64,000 bases of DNA from Thalassococcus arenae (GCF_019104745.1 NZ_JAHRWL010000002.1:62001-126000); one strand, 5' to 3'; shown: positions 8,876-17,548, numbered from the stretch's first letter. A program made the numbers and translations. The notes: generated from the sequence alone by a model not told the origin.

Positions 8876-9507
8876 GGCCGCCAGGCCAGGAAATTGGCGA
8901 TCATCCGCAAACCCGTGGCGGCGGATTTCTCGGGGTGGAACTGCAGCCCGATCTTCGTGCCCTCGGCGACGATGGCGGTCACGTCGCCGCCGTAATCCAC
9001 ATGCGCGATGCGCTGGCCGGGATCGGCCAGCCGCATCTGGTAGGAATGCACGAAATAGGCGTGGTCGCCGGTGGTCACGCCGTCCAGCACCGGATGCGCG
9101 CGGTCGATCACCAGGTCGTTCCAGCCCATATGCGGGACCTTCAGCGCCCGGTCGGCGGGCGCGATGCGCTCGACCTCGCCGTCGATCCAGCCCAGGCCTT
9201 CGCAGGGTTCGTATTCGTGACCGCGCCGCGCCATCAGCTGCATGCCCACGCAGATGCCCAGGAAAGGCCGGCCGCGGGTCTCGACCGCCTCGACCATCGC
9301 GTCGAAACAGCCCGAGGCGCGCAAGGCCCGCGCGCAGGCCGGAAAGGCGCCGTCACCGGGCAGCACGATGCGGTCGGCGCGGGCCACTGTTTCGGCCTTG
9401 TCGGTCACGACGACATCACCCGCGCCGGTCTCGCGCGCCATCTTCTGGAACGCTTTCTCGGCCGAGTGCAGGTTGCCGCTTTCGTAGTCGATGATCGCCG
9501 TCAGCAT
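8872..9507 (-). CDS. hisH: Imidazole glycerol phosphate synthase glutaminase subunit HisH
   Basis: The 211-residue class-I glutamine amidotransferase supplies ammonia to HisF. The nucleophile is Cys86 in 'PFLGICVGMQLM' and the rest of the triad is His191/Glu193 in 'LQFHPEKSAATG'. It starts at ATG 9507, which follows closely after a copy of the dispersed GATATTTTCGAA...AGAGAAAA motif (9517-9540). hisB lies about 100 bases upstream on the same strand and the ATP-PP enzyme overlaps its end by four bases, so hisB-hisH-ATP-PP looks like one operon. Confidence 0.96.
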   Translation of the reverse strand: MLTAIIDYESGNLHSAEKAFQKMARETGAGDVVVTDKAETVARADRIVLPGDGAFPACARALRASGCFDAMVEAVETRGRPFLGICVGMQLMARRGHEYEPCEGLGWIDGEVERIAPADRALKVPHMGWNDLVIDRAHPVLDGVTTGDHAYFVHSYQMRLADPGQRIAHVDYGGDVTAIVAEGTKIGLQFHPEKSAATGLRMIANFLAWRP

Positions 9508-9516
9508 GAGGGTCCG

Positions 9517-9540
9517 ATTTTCTCTGGTTCGAAAATATCC
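9517..9540 (-). repeat. Dispersed intergenic motif, copy 2
   Basis: Read on the minus strand: GGATATTTTCGAACCAGAGA followed by AAAT, ending nine bases before the hisH start codon. It is a diverged copy of the motif seen at 3833, 13331, 18804 and 32348. Confidence 0.4.
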
Positions 9541-9609
9541 CGGGGAGTGTCTGGTCGGTCAGCGCACCTGCGGTGCGACGGGCTGGCCCCTCGCTCCGAC
9601 ATCTGCCGC

Positions 9610-10197
9610 TCAGAGCATGCCCTTGGTCGACGGCACCGCGTCGCCCTTGCGCGGATCGGTCTCGACCGCCTCGCGCAGCGCCCGCGCCACCGCCTTGAAG
9701 GCGGCCTCGGCGATGTGGTGGCTGTTGATCCCGTGCAACCCATCCACATGCAGCGTGATGCCGCCATGGGTGGCGAAGGCCTGAAAGAACTCGCGCACCA
9801 GTTCGGTGTCGAAATTGCCGATCTTGGCCGTGGGCATCGCGACGTTCCACACCAGGTAGGGGCGGCCCGACAGGTCCAGTGCGGCGCGCACCAGCGCGTC
9901 GTCCATCGGCAGCAGGCACGACCCGTAGCGCCGGATGCCGCGCTTGTCGCCAAGCGCCTGCGCCAGGGCCTGGCCGAGCGCGATGCCGCAATCCTCGACG
10001 CTGTGATGGTCGTCGATATGCAGGTCGCCCTTGCAGGTTACCGCCATGTCGATCAGCGAATGCCGGGCCAGCTGGTCCAGCATGTGATCGAAGAAACCGA
10101 CGCCGGTGGCCATTGCGTAGGCGCCGGTGCCGTCCAGGTCGAGCTCGACCGAGATCTCCGTCTCGGCGGTCTTGCGGATGATGCTGGCCTTGCGCAT
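9610..10197 (-). CDS. hisB: Imidazoleglycerol-phosphate dehydratase HisB
   Basis: The 195-residue monofunctional dehydratase makes imidazole acetol phosphate. It is a two-repeat, Mn-binding enzyme: the first metal motif is in '[16 protein letters not shown]' and '[16 protein letters not shown]', and the second in '[19 protein letters not shown]'. There is no HisB-N phosphatase domain, so histidinol phosphatase is encoded elsewhere. Start ATG 10197 has an AGGAGGATCC Shine-Dalgarno; the longer frame to 10338 is not supported. It begins the minus-strand his block. Confidence 0.96.
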   Translation of the reverse strand: MRKASIIRKTAETEISVELDLDGTGAYAMATGVGFFDHMLDQLARHSLIDMAVTCKGDLHIDDHHSVEDCGIALGQALAQALGDKRGIRRYGSCLLPMDDALVRAALDLSGRPYLVWNVAMPTAKIGNFDTELVREFFQAFATHGGITLHVDGLHGINSHHIAEAAFKAVARALREAVETDPRKGDAVPSTKGML

Positions 10198-10334
10198 CGC
10201 GGGATCCTCCTGATCTGCCCGCGCCTTATAGGGGCTGGGCCGGGTCGGGGAAAGACGCTGTCGCACGGTCTGCCCGGCGCGGCGCGGAAAAACAACAGAT
10301 GGCTGGCGGTTGCGGCGCCGAAGCGTGGCATGGG

Positions 10335-10811
10335 TCAATGCAGCGTGCCGCGGTGTCCGGGGGGCCGCGGGCGCGGCTGCGCGGCCAGTGCGGCGCGGCG
10401 CAGGGCCAGTCCGAGCTCTTCTGCCAGCCCCACCAGCAGCGGCGCCACATCGGCGCGAACCATGGCGCAGGCGATGATCAGGGCATCGTCATGGGCGCCG
10501 TCGCTGGCGGCGGCGACGCAATGCCCGAAACAGGCCTCGTCCGCCCCGAGACAGGGGCATTCGGCCGGCCGGATGACCGGCGGGCGACGCGCATGGCGGT
10601 TCCAGAGGCCACACATGGTCTCGACGCTTTTCAGGGCCCGACGGCCCGCGGCGGGTCCGAGCGCGGTGGCGAAGTCGTTCCAGACCCGGGCCTGGGCAGG
10701 CGGGCCGCCATGCCAGAGCCGCAGGCAATGCACCGCCTGCGCTTCGACGCGGTCCATGTCGGCGACAAGACCGACAGCGACGCCACCCCGCGATGTCCGG
10801 ACGGCGGTCAT
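10335..10811 (-). CDS. Cys-containing protein encoded after hemP, function unknown
   Basis: A 158-residue soluble protein I do not recognise. It is mostly alpha-helical and carries a Cys cluster '[15 protein letters not shown]' (C-x-C-x7-C-x3-C, about residues 84-98) that could bind a metal or form disulfides. Its ATG overlaps the hemP stop by four bases (ATGA), which places it as the third gene of the 11124-10335 operon and ties it to hemin or iron handling by context only. The C-terminus is Arg/Pro-rich and probably unstructured. No transmembrane segment is evident. Confidence 0.65.
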   Translation of the reverse strand: MTAVRTSRGGVAVGLVADMDRVEAQAVHCLRLWHGGPPAQARVWNDFATALGPAAGRRALKSVETMCGLWNRHARRPPVIRPAECPCLGADEACFGHCVAAASDGAHDDALIIACAMVRADVAPLLVGLAEELGLALRRAALAAQPRPRPPGHRGTLH

Positions 10812-10966
10812 TTGGTCAGGATCAGTTTGCCCGCCCGGGTGATGCGCAGCACATATGTCTGCTGGCCCAGGCGGATGCGCGCGACCGGCCCGCCTTCGGT
10901 CAGCGCGGCGGCGTCGTGCATCGGTATGTCGTCCGCATCGGACTGCTTGGCGGAAGCGGGCGTCAC
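10808..10966 (-). CDS. hemP: Hemin uptake protein HemP
   Basis: This 52-residue protein ends in the diagnostic HemP signature '[15 protein letters not shown]', preceded by 'VARIRLGQQT'. HemP is a small basic protein found with hemin-uptake genes in proteobacteria and is iron-regulated where studied; in some bacteria it acts as a transcriptional activator of the haem receptor gene. The start is GTG 10966, in a GTGA overlap with the gene before it; the much longer open frame to 11314 is the shadow of that gene. No haem receptor or ABC genes are in the window. Confidence 0.85.
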   Translation of the reverse strand: MTPASAKQSDADDIPMHDAAALTEGGPVARIRLGQQTYVLRITRAGKLILTK

Positions 10967-11124
10967 CACGGGCGCAGGCTCCAGTTCCGGGCCTCGAGCG
11001 CGTCCAGCATCGCTTCGATGCTCAGGGCCGGGCCGGCCCCGAAATCGAAGGCGCGGCAGATCAACTCGCAGCGGTCCAGGGGCGCTTCCCGCAGAGACGG
11101 CGCCCGCTTCGGCCGGTCGGTCAT
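10963..11124 (-). CDS. Small conserved-looking protein before hemP
   Basis: A 53-residue protein starting at ATG 11124 (MTDRPKRAPSLREAPLDR) with an AGGA site 11 bases upstream. It has no signal peptide. The stretch 'DFGAGPALSIEAMLDALEAR' is amphipathic and predicted helical. Its stop overlaps the GTG start of hemP, so the two are coupled. I do not recognise the family; tight linkage to hemP suggests an iron or haem context. It is one of three genes in a compact operon. Confidence 0.6.
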   Translation of the reverse strand: MTDRPKRAPSLREAPLDRCELICRAFDFGAGPALSIEAMLDALEARNWSLRPW

Positions 11125-11191
11125 CGCGATATCCTGTCGGTTCCTGAGATCCGTTGGCTGGTCCGGTAGATCCCGGATGGCTGACGGCACA

Positions 11192-11220
11192 ATCCTGAGT
11201 GAAAGAATCGGAAAAGTCAA
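11192..11220 (-). promoter_or_regulatory. Possible promoter of the hemP operon
   Basis: On the minus strand TTGACT (11220-11215) is followed 17 bases later by CAGGAT (11197-11192), about 70 bases before the first ATG of the operon. The -35 is good and the -10 weak. No convincing Irr or RirA box was found, so iron control is only inferred from hemP. Confidence 0.3.
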
Positions 11221-11347
11221 TCCTGACGATTTCCATCGGAAATCGGGGCAGGGTGCCGACCCTGCCGACCCTGTCGGCGCGGCTTTGAAGTGCCAAGCCG
11301 GGACGGCGGCGCACCGCCCTGGAGTTTCGTCTGTCGGGAGGACCATC

Positions 11348-11422
11348 TGGAGCGGGCGATGAGATTCGAACTCACGACCCTTACCTTGGCAAGGTAATGC
11401 TCTACCCCTGAGCTACGCCCGC
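11348..11422 (-). tRNA. tRNA-Gly (GCC)
   Basis: The minus strand reads GCGGGCGTAGCTCAGGGGTA at the 5' end (acceptor strand from 11422, D-arm) and has TTGCCAA in the anticodon loop (anticodon GCC), the T-arm GTTCGAATC and the acceptor partner CGCCCGC, discriminator T and an encoded CCA (11350-11348). All four stems pair. It is 75 nt, in the gap between the SH3-protein gene and the hemP operon. Confidence 0.97.
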
Positions 11423-11520
11423 GTGCCAAATGGTGGATGTCGTGTAAAAGGATGCGGCGCGCTGTGCAAGGCCAAAAATGCGCCGGTCGAGGAAATCCGC
11501 AGACCGGCCGCGTGGCGGCG

Positions 11521-12036
11521 TCAGCCGTCGTCGAATGCCAGGAATTGCACCGTCATCCAGCCCGCATCGCCCAGCGACGCGGCGGTATCCAATTTCGCCC
11601 AGCCGTCCCGCACATATAGCACGCGGAACCGGTCGCTGCGGTGCAGTTTTCCCAGCGAATCGTACGCGATGCCCGGCCCGGAGCGCAGGTTCACGCGGTT
11701 GCCGGTCACGGTCGCAAATCGTGCCGTTTCGTCCGGCGTGACCGCGGTTCGGGCCGTCGCCGGACCGGTCTGGACCGTCCAAAGAGCCGGTTGGGCAGAT
11801 TCGGCAACCACCGTCGGCGCGGGGTTCGCCCGCGGCGCGGATTCGATCATCCGCATCGATCCGGCCAGGACGGATTGCGCCGCCCGGGTCACGGTGGCGT
11901 CCGGCCCGGGTCGCGACTCCAGCCTGACAACTTCCGGTGCGGCCGCGAATTGCGTGGTCGCGCCGTCATCGCCGGCAAAGCCCAGCACGAGCAGGAGTCC
12001 CAACACAGTGGTGGCGGTCATGGTCAGCAGGCGCAT
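11521..12036 (-). CDS. Exported SH3-domain protein
   Basis: A 171-residue protein with an N-terminal hydrophobic segment (MRLLTMTATTVLGLLLVLGF), a disordered Ala/Pro/Thr-rich linker, and a C-terminal bacterial SH3 domain: 'NRVNLRSGPGIAYDSLGKL' and 'VRDGWAKLDT...GWMTVQFL'. Bacterial SH3 domains in the periplasm often bind peptidoglycan. I start it at ATG 12036, preceded by AAGGACC; a longer frame adds a basic stretch before the membrane segment. It is downstream of the LuxR-type regulator gene on the same strand, 132 bases away. Confidence 0.8.
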   Translation of the reverse strand: MRLLTMTATTVLGLLLVLGFAGDDGATTQFAAAPEVVRLESRPGPDATVTRAAQSVLAGSMRMIESAPRANPAPTVVAESAQPALWTVQTGPATARTAVTPDETARFATVTGNRVNLRSGPGIAYDSLGKLHRSDRFRVLYVRDGWAKLDTAASLGDAGWMTVQFLAFDDG

Positions 12037-12168
12037 CTTTGGTCCTTCGGCATTCGTCTTGCAGGACCATATCGACCGCAACGCGGCGGTTTGCGGGGAA
12101 ACTCGGCGCTTCGGTACCAGTCGCACGCGACGCGGCGCGGCCCCCCGGTTCGTTTGACCGGGCCTATG

Positions 12169-12897
12169 TCACTCTGGCGCCTGGCTGTCGTCGCCGAACG
12201 GGAACGGATCGGCGTATAACCCCATCTGGACCGCCAGCGCCGCCAGTTCGGCGCGGCTCTGCGCCCCGGTGCGCCGCTGCACCGAGGCAAGCCGCTGGCG
12301 AACGGCCGAGAAGGAGATGCCCAGCGTATGCGCGATCTGCTTGTCCATCATGCCGCGCGCGATCAGCTGCAGCACGTCCTTGTGTTTTTGCGTCAGCCGG
12401 GCGTGGGTCAGGAACGCCGCGTGAGTCAAGGCGAGATGGCGCAGATGGGCCGCTTGCGCGCCGGCCTGCAGCGCCCAGCCGTGGCGTTTCAGGACCGACC
12501 CGGCAGCATCCGGCGCCGACGCGCCGCCGAAGATCACCAGTGCCTGCCGGCAGGGTGACAGATCGCGCACCGGAACCACGACCGCCGCGTCGAAGCCGGG
12601 CAAGGCCGTGGTGATCCCGGGCAGCAAAGCACCGGTGTCGCCGGTGTGCGCGGCCGCAAGGCGATCCCCGCGCTGTGGCGCCTTGGCGGGATGGGTGCTG
12701 CGGATCAGCCGTGGCGGCGCGGGATTCCAATGCCAGTAGTCCACCAGAGGCAGCCCGGAATCCTGCCCCAGCCCGATCAGCGCGGTCCAGACCGCGTCGA
12801 TCGTCGCCGCGGCGTCGAACAGGGTCAGCGCCCGGACCAGGGCAAACGGCAGCAGGTCCGAAAAATGGGGTGGCAACAAGGGATCGCGATGCACCAT
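12169..12897 (-). CDS. LuxR-family transcriptional regulator
   Basis: A 242-residue protein with a C-terminal GerE/LuxR helix-turn-helix: 'THARLTQKHKDVLQLIARGM' followed by 'DKQIAHTLGISFSAVRQRLA' (about 163-215). The N-terminal 150 residues have the length of an autoinducer-binding domain but I see only a weak resemblance ('LVDYWHWNPAPPRL', 'AAVVVPVRDL'). No luxI-type synthase is adjacent, so if it binds a homoserine lactone it is an orphan receptor. The residue pattern SAVRQRLASVQRR makes DNA binding secure; the signal is unknown. Confidence 0.82.
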   Translation of the reverse strand: MVHRDPLLPPHFSDLLPFALVRALTLFDAAATIDAVWTALIGLGQDSGLPLVDYWHWNPAPPRLIRSTHPAKAPQRGDRLAAAHTGDTGALLPGITTALPGFDAAVVVPVRDLSPCRQALVIFGGASAPDAAGSVLKRHGWALQAGAQAAHLRHLALTHAAFLTHARLTQKHKDVLQLIARGMMDKQIAHTLGISFSAVRQRLASVQRRTGAQSRAELAALAVQMGLYADPFPFGDDSQAPE

Positions 12898-12952
12898 GAC
12901 CCCATCCTGACGCCGGGGCAGATCGGCGCCAGTCAGGAATACCGGAGGCCGC

Positions 12953-14020
12953 TCAGCGGTATTGGATCAGGTCCAGACGGTTGCCGAAGGGATCGCGGAA
13001 GACCGCGACCGTGCCATAGGATTCGTGGCGTGGGGTCTCCTCGAAATGCACGCCCGCGGCTTTCCAGGCGGTGTGGTCGCGGGCGAAATCGTCGGTTTCG
13101 ACGAACAGCCACACCCGCCCGCCGCCCTGGTTGCCGATCGCGGCGCGCTGGTCGCCCACGGCGCGGGCCAGCAGGATGTCGGTTGCGCCCGCGCCGGGGC
13201 GGACGACTACCCAGCGTTTGCCGCCTCCCTGGTCGGTGTCTTCAATCAACGAGAAGCCCAGCGTGTCGACATAGAAGGCGAGGCCGGCGGCGTAGTCGGG
13301 AACGAGGATGGCGACGAGGGCGAGGCGTTGGGTCTTTTGGAAATACTTCGCTAGTGGGAGTAGATGCGTTTCGCAGATCGATTGCTTGGGAATTTTGACA
13401 GTTTTTCTGCCAGTTATATAGTGAAAATCGAGGTTGAACCGATTGCCTTCGGCCATCAGCCATAAATCCAGCAATCGCATCGTGAGGACTTCTCGGTTCG
13501 GGCGAGACGCTGCATCAAGACCATCCCAGACCTGACACGCGGCCTCCCGCACGGTTGCTCGCAGCTGTACCCAACCGTGAGCATACCCTTTCAAGATGCC
13601 CTCGTTGTTCTCAAGCCGTTTACTCATCAAACTTCGCAGGCCTGCGTGGGCAAAGCGGTCAAAAGGAAGCACGCTTTCCGGATGGAGAAATGCCGCGACC
13701 TTCGAAACGAGTGAATTGGGAACGCCATTGCAAAACGGCGCGAGTGCCTTTGCCGGACTGTCCAACTCTTTGGGATCGCACAAATGCGATTCAAGAAACA
13801 AACGACAGAGTTCGATTTGAACCGTTTTTTGATTGTCCCGTTTGATCGTCCGCGACACCGAATATTCAGAACAAAACGTTGCAAAACAGTCAGGGCAGGT
13901 TAGCAGGGACGGTGTCGCGGCGCCGCGTTCGTACCAGCTGCGAAAACGCTGGTAATGCGACGCGCCGAAATCGTCCCAAAGACGCTGGGCCAGCTCAGGG
14001 GTAAGGGTCGGGCTGCTCAA
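12953..14020 (-). CDS. Fusion of an unknown AT-rich domain to a glyoxalase/VOC domain
   Basis: One open frame of 355 codons with two parts. Residues 232-355 form a single VOC (glyoxalase/bleomycin-resistance) domain: 'ALVAILVPDYAAGLAFYVDT', 'WVVVRPGAGATDILLARA' and 'AVFRDPFGNRLDLIQYR'. Residues 1-230 belong to no family I can name; they include a CPDC-type Cys pair (42-45) and 'SKVAAFLHPESVLPFDR' (106-122), faintly like small helical domains of unknown function. DNA of this part is AT-rich (about 37% GC by my count at 13381-13440) against roughly 65-70% around it. The start is a TTG (14020) inside the end of pyc, 26 bases of overlap. It may be a recent chimera; a shorter native VOC gene would begin near 13325. 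Confidence 0.6.
   Translation of the reverse strand: MSSPTLTPELAQRLWDDFGASHYQRFRSWYERGAATPSLLTCPDCFATFCSEYSVSRTIKRDNQKTVQIELCRLFLESHLCDPKELDSPAKALAPFCNGVPNSLVSKVAAFLHPESVLPFDRFAHAGLRSLMSKRLENNEGILKGYAHGWVQLRATVREAACQVWDGLDAASRPNREVLTMRLLDLWLMAEGNRFNLDFHYITGRKTVKIPKQSICETHLLPLAKYFQKTQRLALVAILVPDYAAGLAFYVDTLGFSLIEDTDQGGGKRWVVVRPGAGATDILLARAVGDQRAAIGNQGGGRVWLFVETDDFARDHTAWKAAGVHFEETPRHESYGTVAVFRDPFGNRLDLIQYR
13331..13350 (-). repeat. Dispersed intergenic motif, copy 3 (now inside the fusion)
   Basis: The minus strand reads CGAAGTATTTCCAAAAGACC, a diverged copy of the motif that elsewhere sits directly before start codons. Here it lies at the junction of the two parts of the fusion gene, just before the codons that begin the VOC domain. 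Confidence 0.35.
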
Positions 14021-17000
14021 ACTGCACCAGCAAATCCTTGGCGTCGATCTGCGCCCCGGGCGAAACGTGCACCGCCTTGATCACCGCGTCGCGGTCGGCG
14101 TGCAGGCCGGTTTCCATCTTCATCGCCTCGATGGTCAGCAGCAGGTCGCCTTCCTTGACCTTGGCGCCCGGCGTGACCGCGACCGAGGCGACCACGCCCG
14201 GCATCGGCGCGCCGACATGGTTGGCATTGCCGGTTTCGGCCTTGGGGCGGGCGGCGGCGACGGCCTTGGCCTTGCGGTCGGGCACGCGGATGGTGCGGGG
14301 CTGCCCGTTGAGTTCAAAGAACACCTTGACCTGGCCGTCATCGCCGGTGTCGCCGATGGCTTGCAGGCGGATCTCCAGCGTCTTGCCCGGATCGATCTCG
14401 GCGCTGATCTCTTCGCCCGGTTCCATCCCGTAAAAGAACGTCCGCGTCGGCAGGGTGCGCACCGGGCCATAGATCGCATGGCGCTGCATGTAATCGGTGA
14501 AGACCTTGGGATACATCAGATAGCCGTTCAGGTCCTCGTCGTCGATGTCGATCCCCAGGACCTTGGCGATCTCGGCGCGGGCGGCTTCGAGATCGGCGGG
14601 GGGCAGGTGTTTGCCGGGGCGTTCGGTATTGGGTTTCTCGCCCTTCAGCACCTTCTTGACGATGGTTTCGGGAAAGCCCCCCGGGGGCTGTCCCAGATCG
14701 CCGCGCATCATGCCGATGACGCTGTCGGGAAAGCTGACCTCGGTGTCGGGATCTTCGACCTGGGCGCGGGTCAGGTTCTGGCTGACCATCATCAGCGCCA
14801 TGTCGCCCACCACCTTGGACGACGGTGTGACCTTGACGATATCGCCGAACATGGCGTTCACATCGGCATAGGTCTGGGCGACCTCGTGCCAGCGTTCCTC
14901 CAGGCCCATCGACCGCGCCTGCGCCTTGAGGTTGGTGAACTGGCCGCCCGGCATTTCGTGCAGGTAGACCTCGGAGGCAGGCGCCTGCATGCCGGATTCG
15001 AAAGCCGCGTACTGGCCGCGCACCGCTTCCCAATAGTTCGAGATCTCGCGGATCGCGCCGATATCCAGGCCGGTGTCGCGCTTGGTGTGGCGCAGCGCCT
15101 CGACCACCGACCCAAGCGTGGGTTGCGAGGTGTTGCCGGACAGCGCGTCCATCGCCGCATCGACGATGTCGACCCCGGCGCGCTGCGCTTCCATGATCGT
15201 GGCGATGGCCGCGCCGGACGTGTCGTGGGTGTGGAAATGCACGGGCAGGCCGACCTCTTCCTTCAGCGCCTTGATGAGCGCTGCCGCGGCGGACGGTTTG
15301 AGCAGCCCGGCCATGTCCTTGAGGCCAAGGAGGTGCGAACCGGCGTCGCGCAGCTGCTTGCCCATGGTGACGTAGTATTTCAGGTCGTACTTGGCGCGGG
15401 CAGGGTCGAGGATGTCTCCGGTATAGCAGATCGTGCCTTCCAGGACGCGGTCGGTTTCCAGAACCGCATCCATCGCGACGCGCATGTTCTCGACCCAGTT
15501 GAGGCTGTCGAAGACGCGGAACACGTCGACACCGGTTTCGGCCGCCTGTTTGACGAACGCCTGAACGACGTTGTCGGGATAGTTGGTATAGCCCACACCG
15601 TTGGCGCCGCGCAGCAGCATCTGGGTCATCAGGTTGGGCATCGCGGCGCGCAGGTCGCGCAGGCGCTGCCAGGGGCATTCCTGCAGGAACCGGTAGGCCA
15701 CGTCGAAGGTGGCGCCGCCCCAGCATTCGACGGAAAACAGCTGCGGCAGGTTGGCGGCATAGGCCGGCGCCACCTTGATCATGTCGAGCGAGCGCATCCG
15801 CGTGGCCAGCAGCGACTGGTGCCCGTCGCGCATCGTGGTGTCGGTGACCAGGACCTGGGTCTGGTCGTTGATCCAGTCGACCAGGGCTTTCGGCCCCTTG
15901 CTGTCCAGCAGGTTCTTGGTGCCGAAAGCCGGTTGTTCGACGCGCGGCTTCGGCGGGCGGGCCGGTTTCAGGTCTTCGGCCGGGCGCGGTCGGCCCTGCA
16001 CCTCGGGGTGCCCGTTCACCGTGATGTCGGCGATATAGGTCAGCACCTTGGTGCCGCGGTCGCGGCGCGGCTTGAAATCGAACAGCTCGGGCGTCTCGTC
16101 GATGAATTTCGTCGTGTACTGGTTGGTCAGGAAGGTGGGGTGCCGCAGTAGGTTGATGACGAAATCGATATTGGTGCTGACGCCCCGGATACGGAATTCG
16201 CGCAGGGCGCGGTCCATCCGGCGGATCGCCTTTTCCGGCGTCGGCGCCCAGGCGGTGACCTTGGTCAGAAGAGAATCGTAGAATCGCGTGACCACGCCGC
16301 CGGCATAGGCCGTGCCGCCGTCGAGCCGGATGCCCATGCCTGTGGCCGACCGATAGGCCGTGATGCGGCCGTAATCGGGGATGAAGTTGTTCTGCGGGTC
16401 TTCGGTGGTGACGCGGGTCTGCAGCGCGTGGCCGTTCAGGCGGATGTCGTATTGCGACGCCTTGCCGGTGGCCTCGGCCAGCGATTTGCCCTCGGCGATC
16501 AGGATCTGCGCCTGCACGATGTCGATGCCGGTGACCTCTTCGGTCACGGTGTGTTCGACCTGGACGCGCGGGTTGACCTCGATGAAGTAGAACTTGCCGG
16601 TTTCCATATCCATCAGGAATTCGACCGTGCCGGCGCATTCGTAGTTCACATGGGCGCAGATCTTGCGGCCCAGTTCGCACAGCTCTTCGCGCTGCGCTTC
16701 GGAGAGATAAGGGGCGGGGGCGCGTTCGACGACCTTCTGGTTGCGGCGCTGGACCGAGCAGTCGCGTTCGTAGAGGTGATAGATCTGCCCGTGCTTGTCG
16801 CCGAGGATCTGCACCTCGACATGGCGGGCGCGGGTGATCATCTTTTCCAGGTAGCCTTCGCCGTTGCCGAAGGCGGCTTCGGCCTCGCGCCGGCCTTCGA
16901 GCACCTTTTCCTCGACCTCGTCTTCGGACAGGATCGGCCGCATGCCACGGCCGCCGCCGCCCCAGGACGCCTTGAGCATCAGCGGATAGCCGATTTCGGC

Positions 17001-17453
17001 CGCTTCCCTGCGGATCGCGGCCATGTCGTCGCCCAGCACCTCGGTGGCGGGAATGACAGGCACGCCGGCGGCGATGGCGACACGCCGGGCCGAGGCCTTG
17101 TCGCCGAGCGCGCGCATGGTTTCCGCCCTTGGGCCGATGAAGGTGATGCCGTTGGCGTCGCAGGCGTCGACCAGTTCGGGGTTTTCCGACAGCAGGCCAT
17201 AACCGGGATGGATCGCGTCGGCACCGCTGGCCTTGGCGACGCGGATGATCTCGGGGATCGACAAATAGGCCTGGACCGGGCCCAGCCCCTCGCCGATGCG
17301 ATAGGCCTCGTCGGCCTTGAACCGGTGCAGGCCCAGCTTGTCCTCTTCGGCATAGACCGCGACGGTTTTCTTACCCATCTCGTTGGCGGCGCGCATGATG
17401 CGGATGGCGATCTCGCCCCGGTTGGCAACAAGGATTTTCTGGAAATCGGGCAT
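13995..17453 (-). CDS. pyc: Pyruvate carboxylase
   Basis: The 1152-residue single-chain enzyme converts pyruvate, bicarbonate and ATP to oxaloacetate. In order: biotin carboxylase (1-450, with 'ILVANRGEIAIRIMRAANEM', the ATP loop 'KASWGGGGRGM' and 'ERDCSVQRRNQKVVE'); carboxyltransferase (about 530-810, beginning 'VTDTTMRDGHQSLLATRMRS'); allosteric/tetramerisation region; C-terminal biotinyl domain with the biotin Lys1112 in 'EAMKMETGL'. Length and order fit the alpha4 type. Its 3' end overlaps the fusion gene. Upstream (17549-17592) are two palindromes containing a TTTGCAAA octamer, possibly an operator for a PccR/RamB-type regulator. Confidence 0.97.
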   Translation of the reverse strand: MPDFQKILVANRGEIAIRIMRAANEMGKKTVAVYAEEDKLGLHRFKADEAYRIGEGLGPVQAYLSIPEIIRVAKASGADAIHPGYGLLSENPELVDACDANGITFIGPRAETMRALGDKASARRVAIAAGVPVIPATEVLGDDMAAIRREAAEIGYPLMLKASWGGGGRGMRPILSEDEVEEKVLEGRREAEAAFGNGEGYLEKMITRARHVEVQILGDKHGQIYHLYERDCSVQRRNQKVVERAPAPYLSEAQREELCELGRKICAHVNYECAGTVEFLMDMETGKFYFIEVNPRVQVEHTVTEEVTGIDIVQAQILIAEGKSLAEATGKASQYDIRLNGHALQTRVTTEDPQNNFIPDYGRITAYRSATGMGIRLDGGTAYAGGVVTRFYDSLLTKVTAWAPTPEKAIRRMDRALREFRIRGVSTNIDFVINLLRHPTFLTNQYTTKFIDETPELFDFKPRRDRGTKVLTYIADITVNGHPEVQGRPRPAEDLKPARPPKPRVEQPAFGTKNLLDSKGPKALVDWINDQTQVLVTDTTMRDGHQSLLATRMRSLDMIKVAPAYAANLPQLFSVECWGGATFDVAYRFLQECPWQRLRDLRAAMPNLMTQMLLRGANGVGYTNYPDNVVQAFVKQAAETGVDVFRVFDSLNWVENMRVAMDAVLETDRVLEGTICYTGDILDPARAKYDLKYYVTMGKQLRDAGSHLLGLKDMAGLLKPSAAAALIKALKEEVGLPVHFHTHDTSGAAIATIMEAQRAGVDIVDAAMDALSGNTSQPTLGSVVEALRHTKRDTGLDIGAIREISNYWEAVRGQYAAFESGMQAPASEVYLHEMPGGQFTNLKAQARSMGLEERWHEVAQTYADVNAMFGDIVKVTPSSKVVGDMALMMVSQNLTRAQVEDPDTEVSFPDSVIGMMRGDLGQPPGGFPETIVKKVLKGEKPNTERPGKHLPPADLEAARAEIAKVLGIDIDDEDLNGYLMYPKVFTDYMQRHAIYGPVRTLPTRTFFYGMEPGEEISAEIDPGKTLEIRLQAIGDTGDDGQVKVFFELNGQPRTIRVPDRKAKAVAAARPKAETGNANHVGAPMPGVVASVAVTPGAKVKEGDLLLTIEAMKMETGLHADRDAVIKAVHVSPGAQIDAKDLLVQFEQPDPYP

Positions 17454-17548
17454 GGGCAGGGTTCCTGACCTTACGAAAGGGTTGGCCGAGGTCTAGGGCA
17501 TTCGCACCGGCGTCACAACTCGTAGAACTGGGTATCGGCGGGGTGCGA

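Noticed and set aside
11348-11422. tRNA-Gly as an integration site
   Set aside because: No duplicate of the tRNA 3' end and no integrase gene were seen nearby.
14067-16151. Long open frame (694 codons) on the plus strand opposite pyc
   Set aside because: High-GC coding sequence regularly gives long open frames on the opposite strand. This one reads as His/Asp/Gly/Arg-rich low-complexity protein without domain motifs, while the minus strand is unmistakable pyruvate carboxylase.
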